Below are positions 25,902 to 34,128 of a stretch of DNA of 64,000 nt, piece by piece. This DNA is from an uncultured Verrucomicrobia subdivision 3 bacterium (GTDB lineage: Bacteria > Verrucomicrobiota > Verrucomicrobiia > Limisphaerales > UBA11358): positions 1 through 64,000 of the forward strand of contig CAIOIC010000106.1 of NCBI GenBank assembly GCA_903858275.1, in the 5' to 3' direction. A program made the position numbers and the translations under genes. The notes under the pieces were generated by a model that did no database searches, was not told the DNA's origin, and saw only the letters and a program-made list of their open reading frames with translations. Within the stretch, counting starts at the first letter, position 1. Every line of letters starts with the position of its first letter.

Positions 25902-26065
25902 TCACTTCAATTTCAAATCCACCTTGCGCCGTTCCAGCGTGGGGCCTTCCTGCTGAGCGAGATTGGCGAGCGTGCGGATTTCCTGCGAGCAGGCGGCCGT
26001 GAGATTGTTTTGCAGTTGCAGCACGGTGAACGTGGCGCTCTTGCCGACGGTGTATTTTCCCTGCT
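25902..26065 (-). pseudogene. Remnant of a TolC-family outer-membrane efflux protein gene (3' end)
   Basis: On the minus strand a frame ending at the TGA at 25902 encodes the typical TolC tail: GKYTVGKSATFTVLQLQNNL, then TAACSQEIRTLANLAQQEGP and TLERRKVDLKLK. Only about 50 residues remain. The frame is closed upstream by a stop near 26090, and no start codon or homologous sequence precedes it. It is interpreted as the 3' scar of a deleted efflux gene. The kinase gene on the plus strand now begins about 40 bases beyond its broken end. Confidence 0.65.
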
Positions 26066-26104
26066 TGTCGGATTGGCGGCGCGTGCTAGATTGTTTTCAC
26101 TCAC

Positions 26105-27115
26105 ATGGGCGAAAGCACAAAACCGTTGAAGATGGTGACCTGTCCCGGATGCGACGCAAAGACGTTTATCCCGAGCGATTTGGCGCCGCTGGCTTCAGAG
26201 CCATGTAAAAAGTGCGGCCACGCCATCATGATGCCGATGCAATTGCGGCAGTTTGAACTGCGCAGCAAGGTCGCTTCCGGCGGTATGGGAACGGTTTACC
26301 GCGCCTGGGACGTGACGCTGGAACGGCTAGTCGCCGTCAAACTCATGAAAAAGGAGTTTGTGAACGACATGCAGGCGCTGGAAAGTTTTTACCGCGAAGC
26401 CCGCGCCTGCGCCCGACTCAACCACACAAACATCATTCATATTTACACGTTCGACGAATGGGAAGGCGAACGTTACCTCGTGATGGAACTCGCCGATCGC
26501 GGCAGTCTCGACGCACGCATTGAAAAACTTCACGTGCTGCCGGAACTGGATGTGCTCGATGTCGGCATCAAAATTGCATCGGCGCTGGATATGGCGCTCA
26601 AACACGATTTACTTCATCGCGATATCAAGCCGGGAAATATTCTGTTCGACGCCGACCACGAACCCAAGCTGGTGGACTTCGGCCTTGCCCGCAAAGCAGA
26701 TGTGGAGCAGGAAACCCAAGATATGGTCTGGGGCACCCCGTATTACGTCGCTCCGGAAAAAATCAAACGGGATCCGGAAACATTTTTATCGGACATGTAT
26801 AGTCTGGGCGCGACGCTTTATCACGCCATCACCGGCTATGTGCCCTTCGACGCACCGACGCCGGACGAAGTGGTGGTTGCGCATGTGCAGACGCCGTTGC
26901 GTCCGCCCATCGAAGTCGTGCCGGAAATTTCCCAGACCACCAGTGATGCATTGAGCCGCTCGCTTGCCAAAAACCCCGGCGACCGCTTTTTAAGCTACGA
27001 TGAATTCATCATGGCACTCACGGCGGCACGCAGCCAATTGCTGGTGCGCCAGTATCAAACACCGGAACCCGTCGAGCAGCCCAAGCGCACGACTAGCTGG
27101 TGGCGTAGACAATAA
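26105..27115 (+). CDS. Cytoplasmic Ser/Thr protein kinase with N-terminal zinc ribbon
   Basis: A 336-residue Hanks-type kinase. A zinc ribbon opens it (C13-x2-C16 and C34-x2-C37), followed by the kinase fold: Gly loop VASGGMGTVY (57-65), catalytic Lys K79, HRDIKPGN (H171-R-D), DFG (191-193), and an APE-like segment in YYVAPEKIK. No transmembrane helix or sensor domain follows; the protein ends in a short basic tail. Signal input may come through the zinc ribbon, which closely resembles that of the protein at 29209-29718. The TolC remnant lies immediately upstream. Confidence 0.92.
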   Translation: MGESTKPLKMVTCPGCDAKTFIPSDLAPLASEPCKKCGHAIMMPMQLRQFELRSKVASGGMGTVYRAWDVTLERLVAVKLMKKEFVNDMQALESFYREARACARLNHTNIIHIYTFDEWEGERYLVMELADRGSLDARIEKLHVLPELDVLDVGIKIASALDMALKHDLLHRDIKPGNILFDADHEPKLVDFGLARKADVEQETQDMVWGTPYYVAPEKIKRDPETFLSDMYSLGATLYHAITGYVPFDAPTPDEVVVAHVQTPLRPPIEVVPEISQTTSDALSRSLAKNPGDRFLSYDEFIMALTAARSQLLVRQYQTPEPVEQPKRTTSWWRRQ

Positions 27116-27138
27116 AAAGGCGGACGTTGCCGTCCGCC
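27114..27138 (-). terminator. Rho-independent terminator of the DUF5666-like gene
   Basis: Perfect 8-bp stem GGCGGACG/CGTCCGCC with a TTGC loop. Read on the minus strand it is followed by five T. It may also slow plus-strand transcription from the kinase gene, but there is no T-run on that side. Confidence 0.75.
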
Positions 27139-27162
27139 TATGAAATCTGTCTGGGAATTATT

Positions 27163-27555
27163 TTATTCGGTTTTCTTTTTCTTCTTCTCACCCTTGTCAC
27201 CCTTGCCAGCGTCATGGATGGACAAAACCGTCAGCTTGTCGCCATCCTTCTTGTAGGCACCAGCAACATTGTCACCGGCAGCAAAGTCACCCAGTTTAGC
27301 TTCCTTGCCTTCTTTCGTAATTTTGGTTTCGGGAGTGACCTTGAAGGTCTGCGTGCCAACGGTGAAGGTTGAAGCGGCGGCGTCCACGGCAGCAATTTTG
27401 CCATGAAACGGCAAATGCCTTTTGGCTGGGGCAGCTTGATTGGCTGACGCTGGCATGTCCTTGGCTTTGACTTCGGCCCGGCTAACGGTCGGAACGACCA
27501 TCAGCGCGGCGGCAACGAGTGAGAACAATGCGATTTTTGCGGTTTGTGTTTTCAT
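27163..27555 (-). CDS. Secreted DUF5666-like small beta-barrel protein
   Basis: A 130-residue exported protein. The signal peptide (about residues 1-26, ending SRA) precedes a mature region with one DUF5666/OB-like repeat: FHGKIAAVDAAASTFTVG, TQTFKVTPETKITKEGK and DNVAGAYKKDGDKLTVLSI. It ends in a lysine-rich tail. The role is unknown. It has its own terminator. Confidence 0.75.
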   Translation of the reverse strand: MKTQTAKIALFSLVAAALMVVPTVSRAEVKAKDMPASANQAAPAKRHLPFHGKIAAVDAAASTFTVGTQTFKVTPETKITKEGKEAKLGDFAAGDNVAGAYKKDGDKLTVLSIHDAGKGDKGEKKKKKTE

Positions 27556-27651
27556 GTTTGTTTGTGTTTTGGTTTTTTTTATTGGACTCAACAACTGTCC
27601 AGAAGCTTCGACAATTCGGACGGAATTACCCGTCCTGAGATTTCAATTAAA

Positions 27652-28164
27652 TTACCAAGATCCCTCAGTCAACAGGGCGGCAATATTACGCGCAATGTCT
27701 TCGGCCAGCAGCGGCACAATCTGTCGCTCAGCGCTGGCCAAATCGGATCCGATGCGGACCAATGTATGGCCTTTCACATCTTTTTCCAACAGCAGTTTTC
27801 CGGAGGCACGGGCTCGGACGGTGACGTGGACAATGACCCCCACGCGATAATTTTCCGGCGTGGCAACATCAGTGCTAAAATAGCCGAGTCCTTCGCGATG
27901 GTAAGTCTGGATTACGCCGCTGATCACCAGATCACCGTCGCCGCGGGTGGCTAGCCGGAAGGTGCCGTCAACCTGCAACCGTTCCCGCAAAGATTGGGTG
28001 AGAGCGGCTCCCATCCGAGGCTGGAGCGTCTGATTATTGAAAGGCAGAACGGTGATGGATTTTTCACCGGCAACCGTGCCATTGACGGATCCAAGGCGAT
28101 AGCTGGCGCAACTGGTGAGCGTAACCGCCGCGAGACAGGAAATGAAAAAGTTCAGCACACGCAT
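27652..28164 (-). CDS. lptE: LptE-like outer-membrane lipoprotein
   Basis: A 170-residue lipoprotein (lipobox LTSC, Cys near residue 19). The sequence ASYRLGSVNGTVAGEKSITV followed by LPFNNQTLQPRMGAALTQSL is typical of the LptE family, which plugs LptD in LPS transport to the outer membrane. It is encoded four bases after a BamD-like gene, so two outer-membrane assembly factors share a transcript. LptD is not in the window. Confidence 0.78.
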   Translation of the reverse strand: MRVLNFFISCLAAVTLTSCASYRLGSVNGTVAGEKSITVLPFNNQTLQPRMGAALTQSLRERLQVDGTFRLATRGDGDLVISGVIQTYHREGLGYFSTDVATPENYRVGVIVHVTVRARASGKLLLEKDVKGHTLVRIGSDLASAERQIVPLLAEDIARNIAALLTEGSW

Positions 28165-28168
28165 GGGG

Positions 28169-29161
28169 TTATTTTTTTGCCGGAGCCGTCTCGAGACGCG
28201 GCTTCAAAATTTCGATGCGCTGCCGGGCTTGTGCAGCGAACGGCGAATTGGCATCCAATTGCAACACCTCGTTGTAATACACCACGGCGCCCGCCCATTT
28301 GTGATTTTTTTCGTAAAACTGCGCGATCCGGAAGCTGCCCCGCACCTGTTCAGCCTTGAGCCTGACGATGGCTTTTTGGGCGGCAGCCACCCGCTTGTCA
28401 TCCGGGTAAAACGTCATGAAATCGGTGTAGGCGGCAATGGCCTGCACCGCCGCGCTCTGGTCATATTCGGCGGAATCGGCCTGCTTTTCCCAAGACAAGG
28501 CAGCCCGATACATCGCATCGGCGGCTATGATTGGCTGATCATGATAACGGTCGGCAGCTTTGCCGTAAGCTTTCACCGCCTCGGCATAACTTTTTTGCTT
28601 TTCACGCGCAGCGCCGATGCGCAACTGCGCATGGGGGGCGACTTCGCTGTAAGGGCCGTTGCCTACGATCTTGTCGTAAAGTTTCGCCGTCTCATCCATG
28701 GAGGTGTAAAGCGGAATGGTATTCCAAAGTTTGAACCATTCGCCGCCGAGAAAACGATTGGCAATTTCGTATTGGCGCCAGAGAACTTCGTTGTATTGGC
28801 CGCTTTTGGGGTATTGATCGATGATTTTCTGGTAGGCGTTGAAAGCGGCTTCGCTCTTGTGTTCGGCTTCCAGACAGCGACCGAGAAGGTAGGCGGCGCG
28901 CGGCGCGTAATCTGATTGCGGCCACACCCGGAGAACGCGGTGGGCAGCCCGCACCGTGACAGAATTATCCTTGTTTGTGAAAGCTTGCTCGGCCACTTCA
29001 AGCTGCTCCCGCGCGTGCGTGCGCTGCCATTTGCCGGTGCCGCCGTAGGGTTCGTAATACCATCCTTCGCCAGGCACATACGTCAATGGCGCCGGCGAGC
29101 GTGAGGGCAGCAATACCAAAATCGCTGCCACTAATATCCATAATTCCAACCGAAGGTTCAT
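28169..29161 (-). CDS. bamD: BamD/YfiO-like outer-membrane assembly TPR protein
   Basis: A 330-residue exported protein with tetratricopeptide-like repeats. After a hydrophobic N-terminus it has the Verrucomicrobia-type lead YVPGEGWYYEPYG, then TPR units such as AAYLLGRCLEAEHKSEAAFN and AQLRIGAAREKQKSYAEAVK. The BamD-like final repeat is FYEKNHKWAGAVVYYNEVLQ. No lipobox cysteine is seen at the N-terminus, unlike proteobacterial BamD, so membrane attachment may differ. It forms an operon with the LptE-like gene and the zinc-ribbon protein upstream. Confidence 0.75.
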   Translation of the reverse strand: MNLRLELWILVAAILVLLPSRSPAPLTYVPGEGWYYEPYGGTGKWQRTHAREQLEVAEQAFTNKDNSVTVRAAHRVLRVWPQSDYAPRAAYLLGRCLEAEHKSEAAFNAYQKIIDQYPKSGQYNEVLWRQYEIANRFLGGEWFKLWNTIPLYTSMDETAKLYDKIVGNGPYSEVAPHAQLRIGAAREKQKSYAEAVKAYGKAADRYHDQPIIAADAMYRAALSWEKQADSAEYDQSAAVQAIAAYTDFMTFYPDDKRVAAAQKAIVRLKAEQVRGSFRIAQFYEKNHKWAGAVVYYNEVLQLDANSPFAAQARQRIEILKPRLETAPAKK

Positions 29162-29208
29162 GCGCGCACGGTAACGGCCATCGTCAATCAAGTCAAAACC
29201 AATCCCCG

Positions 29209-29718
29209 TCAAGACCGGTAAATCACTATCACCCCATAGTCGGTCATGATCTTTTGAATCCCCACGTCAAAATGCTCGTAATTGATGGGGTGCACACCGA
29301 CGAGATTCGTCTCGCCAACTTCGCTCAAAAAGGCCGAGACCGTCTCATCAAATTTGTCGTGGCCGGATTCGATGCAATTGGCCCGGCGGATGGACCGCAC
29401 TTTCAGTTTCTTGCCGACACCCTTTTTGACGACTTCCAGCGGGGGCTTTGGTTTGTCAATGATAAGCGACTCCATCGGCTTGTCGTGGACGGGCACTTTC
29501 AAGTGGAGAGACACTTTGGCCGCCGCCGAGGTGTTGATCGAGCTTGCGGTCGGCGCCGGGGCGGAGGGAACCACCGGCAGCGAGCCCGTGGTCATCTTGC
29601 CGGTCGACGGAATGGTGATGGAATCACCACAAGAGGGGCACTCGATTTGCGTCCCGGCTCCGGAGTGATCCACCGCCAGTTGCTGGTCGCAATTCGGACA
29701 GTTGAAAACGATGTCCAT
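29209..29718 (-). CDS. Zinc-ribbon protein of unknown function
   Basis: A 169-residue soluble protein. The N-terminal ribbon FNCPNCDQQLAVDHSGAG/IECPSCGDSITIP has two CxxC pairs and resembles the one on the kinase at 26105. A Ser/Ala/Pro linker (residues about 45-65) leads to a C-terminal alpha/beta region with VGVHPINYEHFD and MTDYGVIVIYRS. The ending resembles small domains found attached to zinc ribbons in Verrucomicrobia. It is 47 bases upstream of the bamD-like gene. Confidence 0.7.
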   Translation of the reverse strand: MDIVFNCPNCDQQLAVDHSGAGTQIECPSCGDSITIPSTGKMTTGSLPVVPSAPAPTASSINTSAAAKVSLHLKVPVHDKPMESLIIDKPKPPLEVVKKGVGKKLKVRSIRRANCIESGHDKFDETVSAFLSEVGETNLVGVHPINYEHFDVGIQKIMTDYGVIVIYRS

Positions 29719-29869
29719 AAATCAAAAGGGTCTATTTTTCTCAGCCTAAATCTGTCCTGCATGACAAACCAGAAAAAAAACATTGTTTCGCTAGGTGGTG
29801 GCGCATACAAAGCACTTACGGCAACCGGGCTTGCCGTCGCGATTATTCACCCGCATAATTTTCCCCGCT

Positions 29870-30529
29870 ATGATGGATAATTCACCCCGCCCGCCGCGCA
29901 CCATCTGGATTGGATTTGTGTTTCTGTTTGGCTTCATCACCCTCGCGTTTCTGGCGTGGTTCATCCAAATCACCCGCCACCAACTTCAACCGCTCCGCCC
30001 CATCGGCCCCGTCGCTAATTTCTCGCTGACGAATCAGGATGGAAAAATCACTTCGCTCGGCGATTTTACAAATCATGTTTGGGTGGCCGACATCGTTTTC
30101 ACCCGCTGCGCCGGGCCGTGCCCGCGTTTGACCCAGCAGATGCGGTCGCTGCAAAATTCATTGCCGTCGTCCAGCACCGCCAAATTAGTGACCCTCACCA
30201 CCGACCCGGAATACGATTCGCCGGAAGTTTTGAAAAGATACGGTGCCCGCTTCGGCGCTGATTTCAACCGCTGGACTTTCCTGACGGGAACAAAATCCGA
30301 AATTGCCACGCTCGCGAGCAGCAGTCTGAAATTAAGTGCTAAGCCTGTGAAACCCGCAGAGCGCAAGAATGACGCAGATTTATTCATCCACACCACCATT
30401 TTCGTGATTGTGGACAAACACGCGCAGTTGCGCGGCTTTTTTGAAACCGGCGGCGATGGCGTGGACTGGACCAACTCTGTGTTGCCAAAAATCCTGCAAT
30501 CCGTCCGCCAGTTGGAGAACGAGCCATGA
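29870..30529 (+). CDS. SCO1/SenC family copper chaperone
   Basis: A 219-residue membrane-anchored thioredoxin-fold protein that delivers copper to the CuA site of cytochrome oxidase or acts in redox signalling. One N-terminal helix (about residues 13-33) is followed by the SCO domain: FTRCAGPCPRLT gives the C-x3-C copper pair, and the distal His lies in LFIHTTIFVIVD. Two adjacent ATGs (29870, 29873) exist. It overlaps the DUF420 gene by four bases. No cytochrome oxidase genes lie in the window. Confidence 0.88.
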   Translation: MMDNSPRPPRTIWIGFVFLFGFITLAFLAWFIQITRHQLQPLRPIGPVANFSLTNQDGKITSLGDFTNHVWVADIVFTRCAGPCPRLTQQMRSLQNSLPSSSTAKLVTLTTDPEYDSPEVLKRYGARFGADFNRWTFLTGTKSEIATLASSSLKLSAKPVKPAERKNDADLFIHTTIFVIVDKHAQLRGFFETGGDGVDWTNSVLPKILQSVRQLENEP

Positions 30530-31149
30530 CCGTCCACGATTTACCGACCATCAACGCCACGCTCAACGGCTTGAGCGCGATTTTTCTCGTTGCCGGATTC
30601 ATCTTCATTAAGCGCGGGAACCAAGTTGCACATCGCAATTGCATGATTTTCGCGTTTGTCACGAGCGTGGTTTTTCTCGGCGGTTATCTGACCTACCATG
30701 CCACGGTGAAGACCGTCACCTATTTTGTTGAACCGGCTTGGTTCCGGCCGAGTTACCTGACAGTTCTGGGGACGCATACCTTTCTTGCAACTGTCATCGT
30801 GCCACTAATTTTGGTAGCCTTGATATATAGGTCTCAAAAAATTGTTAGCCTTCGGAAGAAAATTGCCTTTTCAATCGCTTTGTTGGCTTGCGTTCTCTTT
30901 TCAATTGGTTTGTTAGCTGGTTTTATTTTTGGTTCGCCGCGTTCGGCTAACCCGCATTTGAACATGGGTGATATAATTTCGGGCACTCTTGTTGCGTTGG
31001 CTGTTGTCTTTGGGTTTTCCTCTTTGCTTTTATTCAAGTTTGAATCACATAAGGCAATCGCCCGTTGGACTTGGCCACTTTGGCTCTACGTTTCCATTAC
31101 CGGCGTGGTGATTTACCTGTTGCTCTACCAGATTTTCCCCCAGAAATAA
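30526..31149 (+). CDS. DUF420 family membrane protein with an inserted two-helix segment
   Basis: A 207-residue polytopic protein of the DUF420/CtaM-like family linked to cytochrome oxidase assembly. The family features HRNCMIFAFVTSVVFLGGYLTYH, the THTFLATVIVPLILV helix and the terminal HKAIARWTWPLWLYVSITGV are all present. Between them, residues about 101-171 have no counterpart in the compact form I know of this family (about 140 residues). They encode two extra hydrophobic helices. The DNA of that part (about 30826-31038) is visibly AT-rich against GC-rich flanks, and the frame is kept. Confidence 0.82.
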   Translation: MTVHDLPTINATLNGLSAIFLVAGFIFIKRGNQVAHRNCMIFAFVTSVVFLGGYLTYHATVKTVTYFVEPAWFRPSYLTVLGTHTFLATVIVPLILVALIYRSQKIVSLRKKIAFSIALLACVLFSIGLLAGFIFGSPRSANPHLNMGDIISGTLVALAVVFGFSSLLLFKFESHKAIARWTWPLWLYVSITGVVIYLLLYQIFPQK

Positions 31150-31155
31150 TCACGC

Positions 31156-32136
31156 ATGACCACCAGCGTTCAGGTCGCGATTCATCCCAGCCAGTTTCCC
31201 GATAACGTCCGGCGCGACCTGCTGGCCTCGCTCCGCACCCGGCGTGTGAACCACAAGTTTCATTACGACAGCGTCAAGCAGACGCAGAAATGGCTCGCCC
31301 TGCACGAAACCCACTCGCCCGCTCGCCGCGATAAAAATTGCCTGACGACTTACGATCAGGCTTTTAACCAAGCGACCGCGCAAATCAAAGCCCGGCAGGT
31401 TCACGTTATCGGCCTTGGCTGCGGCGGCGGGCAAAAAGACGTCCAGTTGCTGAAATTGCTGAAGGGTTGGGGCAAGGAAGTATCCTATACGCCATCCGAT
31501 GTCAGCGTGGCTATGGCGCTCGTGGCGCGGGCGGCCGCCCTAAAAATCCTGCCGCCGGAAAAATGTTTTCCCTTCGTCTGCGATCTGGTGACGGCGGAAG
31601 ATTTACCAGAAACGCTCGCCCAAGGTCGCCCGTTTCACGGCGCGTCACTCGTCACGTTCTTTGGGATGATTCCTAATTTTGAGCCGCGCCAGATTCTGCC
31701 GAAACTCGCCACGCTCCTGCACCCCAAGGATTATCTGCTGTTCAGCGCGAATCTTGCACCCGGCGATAATTACGCCACCGGCATGGAAAAAATCCTACCG
31801 CAATACAACAATCCGCTGACGCGCGACTGGCTCACAGCCTTCCTGTTTGACCTCGGCGTGGAACGGCGCAATGGACAATTGCGTTTCACTATCGAAACCG
31901 GCGGGATGGGCTTGCAGCGCGTGGTGGCCCGGTATCATTTTATCCGCGCACGACAAATCAAAGTCAGCGGCCAGGAATTTTCCATTGCGCGCGGCGAGGC
32001 CATCCGGCTCTTTTTCTCCTACCGCTACACGCCGGGGCTTGCCGCAAAGCTACTGGTGCGTCACGGATTGGAAGTTTGTCAGCAATGGATTACCACTTCG
32101 GGTGAGGAAGGCGTTTTCCTTTGTCGCCGAAAATAA
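31156..32136 (+). CDS. EgtD-like SAM-dependent methyltransferase
   Basis: A 326-residue enzyme of the histidine-specific methyltransferase (Methyltransf_33) group. The SAM-binding loop is VHVIGLGCGGGQKDVQLL with YTPSDVSVAM as the acidic motif. The family end is present: RLFFSYRYTPGLAAKLLV and WITTSGEEGVFLC. EgtD makes hercynine, the first step of ergothioneine synthesis; EgtB is not adjacent, so the substrate is uncertain. It starts six bases after the DUF420 gene. Confidence 0.78.
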   Translation: MTTSVQVAIHPSQFPDNVRRDLLASLRTRRVNHKFHYDSVKQTQKWLALHETHSPARRDKNCLTTYDQAFNQATAQIKARQVHVIGLGCGGGQKDVQLLKLLKGWGKEVSYTPSDVSVAMALVARAAALKILPPEKCFPFVCDLVTAEDLPETLAQGRPFHGASLVTFFGMIPNFEPRQILPKLATLLHPKDYLLFSANLAPGDNYATGMEKILPQYNNPLTRDWLTAFLFDLGVERRNGQLRFTIETGGMGLQRVVARYHFIRARQIKVSGQEFSIARGEAIRLFFSYRYTPGLAAKLLVRHGLEVCQQWITTSGEEGVFLCRRK

Positions 32137-32167
32137 ATCTGCGTCCATCTGCGTAATCTGCGGTTAA
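32136..32167 (+). repeat. 10-base-period repeat, ATCTGCG type
   Basis: Three units, ATCTGCGTCC, ATCTGCGTA and ATCTGCGGTT, in the gap between two convergent genes. It is clearly related to the right arm of the repeat at 42233-42308 (ATCTGTG units ending in GGCTAA). Confidence 0.6.
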
Positions 32168-33051
32168 TAAGTTTTTAGTGTCTCCAGCACCGCCTTGATG
32201 CGCGGAACCTCGTGCGTGCGGAACAAATCCGTTTTCCCCAGCGCCGCCAGCACGGCAAAAAACGGCTCGGCGCAGCGGACTTCCTCCTGAAAAAACTCGA
32301 AGGCATGCGGCAGCGCATGACAAACGGGGAAGCCCAGTTCGCGCAGGCGGAACGTGTTCAGGAAAACATTCATCTGGTGACGCACGCGCACGGCGCTGTC
32401 CTGTAAATTGCGGTAGTAAAAGCCGAGTCCGGGGTCTATGAAGATTTTCTCCACACCGCATTTCTGGGCGAGGTCAATCTGCCGCGCAAAAAAATCCCGC
32501 AAAACCGGAACCGGGTCGGTGCTTAAATCGAAATCACCAACCTCGCGGACGTTTTTGCCGGCAACGTAACAGATGATGACCGCCGCGTCGTGGTCGGCGA
32601 CCAGCTTGAAAATCTCCTTGGAACCGGCGGTGCCGGTGAGATTCAAAATGTTCGCTCCGGCGGCAAGACTCGCCCGGGTGACGGCCGGCGAATAGGTTTC
32701 CACCGAAACGAGAATCTTTTCCTTCCGCAAGGCTTTGACGACCGGAATCAGCTTGGATTTCTGCGCCGCATTGCCCACGCGCGCGGCATGACCGAGCGTG
32801 GATTCCGCGCCGACATCAATTACTTGCGCACCCTGCGCCGCCAGCACCTTGCCTCGTTGAATCGCAGCATCAGCCGATAAACAGACACTTTCTCGATACC
32901 ATGAATCGGCGGAAAGATTGACGACGCCCATGATGGCGGGCTGCGAGTTGAAGGCGAATTTCTTGCCGCCGAGGGAAAACTCCTTTACGCGCGCAGACGC
33001 GGCGGAGCGATTTGATTCAAGCAAAGCGGAAAGTTGTTCGAGCGTCAGCAT
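32164..33051 (-). CDS. Divergent dihydropteroate synthase-like protein
   Basis: A 295-residue TIM-barrel protein related to FolP. Conserved parts are PAIMGVVNLSADSW (FolP IMGxxNxTPDSF), VIDVGAEST, VSVETY, IFIDPGLGFYYRN and the final FRTHEVPRIKAVL (FolP RVHDV). The pterin/PABA loop features are replaced: the MHM segment reads IICYV and the LSRKS segment reads CHALPHAF. It may be a DHPS with altered substrate handling or a pterin-binding relative such as a methyltransferase domain. It is convergent with the EgtD-like gene. Confidence 0.7.
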   Translation of the reverse strand: MLTLEQLSALLESNRSAASARVKEFSLGGKKFAFNSQPAIMGVVNLSADSWYRESVCLSADAAIQRGKVLAAQGAQVIDVGAESTLGHAARVGNAAQKSKLIPVVKALRKEKILVSVETYSPAVTRASLAAGANILNLTGTAGSKEIFKLVADHDAAVIICYVAGKNVREVGDFDLSTDPVPVLRDFFARQIDLAQKCGVEKIFIDPGLGFYYRNLQDSAVRVRHQMNVFLNTFRLRELGFPVCHALPHAFEFFQEEVRCAEPFFAVLAALGKTDLFRTHEVPRIKAVLETLKTY

Positions 33052-33095
33052 GGGCGAATCGTAAGCCGGAATGAGAATTTCGCAAATAGTTTGGT

Positions 33096-33124
33096 TGTAG
33101 CGGCGGTCTGCGACCGTCGCTACA
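33096..33124 (+). repeat. Small palindromic REP-like element
   Basis: A 29-base near-perfect palindrome, TGTAGCGGCGGTC and its counterpart GACCGTCGCTACA around TGC, lying upstream of the thioredoxin gene. It would form a stable hairpin without a T-run. Confidence 0.6.
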
Positions 33125-33174
33125 GCGCGGAAAATTCATTGGCGCGACGGGCGATGGCGGTTAAATTTCAATTC

Positions 33175-33597
33175 ATGAATTTTACACGGCTATTTTCGAT
33201 CACCTTTGCCATCGGCTTTTTGCTCATTACCGGCTGCGGCAATCCGGCGGCGATGAACGAATCCACGGCGAACGTGAAGCACATCACGCAGGGTGAGTTT
33301 GCCGCCGAGGTGACGCGTTGCGCGACGCCGGTGGTGGCGGACTTTTACGCGACGTGGTGCGGGCCGTGCCGGACGCTCTCACCAATGCTAGACAAGCTGG
33401 CCGGCGGATATGCGGACAAGATCAAGTTCGTCAAAATCAACGTGGATGAATCGCCGGGGCTGGCGCAGAATTTTCAGGTGCAGGCGATACCGACGCTGAT
33501 TTTTTTCAAAGACAGCAAGGTGGCCGACCGCATCACCGGCCTGCCGGAGGAAGCCAACTTGAAAGCCAAGCTGGACAAGTTTGCTGCCGGAAAATAA
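33175..33597 (+). CDS. Thioredoxin-like lipoprotein
   Basis: A 140-residue periplasmic lipoprotein (lipobox ITGC) carrying a full thioredoxin fold. The active site is FYATWCGPCRTLSPML and the cis-Pro loop is QAIPTLIFF. The low-pKa WCGPC pair is intact, so oxidoreductase activity is likely. Standard thioredoxins lack the lipid anchor, so this copy works in the cell envelope. Its stop codon touches that of the convergent DUF192 gene with no gap. Confidence 0.9.
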   Translation: MNFTRLFSITFAIGFLLITGCGNPAAMNESTANVKHITQGEFAAEVTRCATPVVADFYATWCGPCRTLSPMLDKLAGGYADKIKFVKINVDESPGLAQNFQVQAIPTLIFFKDSKVADRITGLPEEANLKAKLDKFAAGK

Positions 33598-34128
33598 TTA
33601 CTGCCGCCCACGCAAGAAAGTATCCGCGAGCGAACCTTTTTCCGTTTGAATCACCGTGCCGGGCGCAATTTTGTGGCGCGTGAACCAGCCTTCCTTGGTT
33701 TCCAGCACGAACCGGATGTCGTCCCGCGCCGCCACGACGGAATTAGTGTCGTTCTTTTCCAGGTGATGAATCTCCTGAATAACACCATCACGGGTGATGT
33801 AGGCGGCGGAGATGGATTCGGGACAATTCTTCATCCAGAACGCCGCGCGTTGCGCCGCCGGCAGCACAAACAGCATCGCGTCCGTCTCCTGGATATTCGT
33901 GCGGAACATCATGCCGGTCATTTCTTCCTGTGGAGTCAGGGCTAATTCGGCTTCGAGCATTTCCGCACCGAGATAGATTTTCATCGTCCGCAGCTTCGGT
34001 TGCGCCTGTTTGGGCAACAAATCGTCCACGGACGGCGGTGAATTCTGCGTGGTGGAGGCGTCCGGCTTGGTGCAACCAGACAAAACCGTCGCCGCCAGCA
34101 GCAGGACAAAAAGGAATTTACACTTCAC
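33598..34128 (-). CDS. DUF192 lipoprotein
   Basis: A 176-residue lipoprotein (signal FLFVLLLAATVLSGC). The DUF192 domain covers about residues 48-170, with LALTPQEEMTGMMFRTNI, FWMKNCPESISAAYI and VLETKEGWF. The family is exported and of unknown function. The start is read as GTG at 34128 because it begins the signal peptide directly; there is no ATG close by. Confidence 0.83.
   Translation of the reverse strand: MKCKFLFVLLLAATVLSGCTKPDASTTQNSPPSVDDLLPKQAQPKLRTMKIYLGAEMLEAELALTPQEEMTGMMFRTNIQETDAMLFVLPAAQRAAFWMKNCPESISAAYITRDGVIQEIHHLEKNDTNSVVAARDDIRFVLETKEGWFTRHKIAPGTVIQTEKGSLADTFLRGRQ

Noticed and set aside
29791-29973. Minus-strand frame ending GKPGCRKCFVCATT, resembling a zinc knuckle
   Set aside because: It overlaps the start of the SCO gene antisense, lacks a family match and would be only 21-60 residues. 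The cysteines may be chance.
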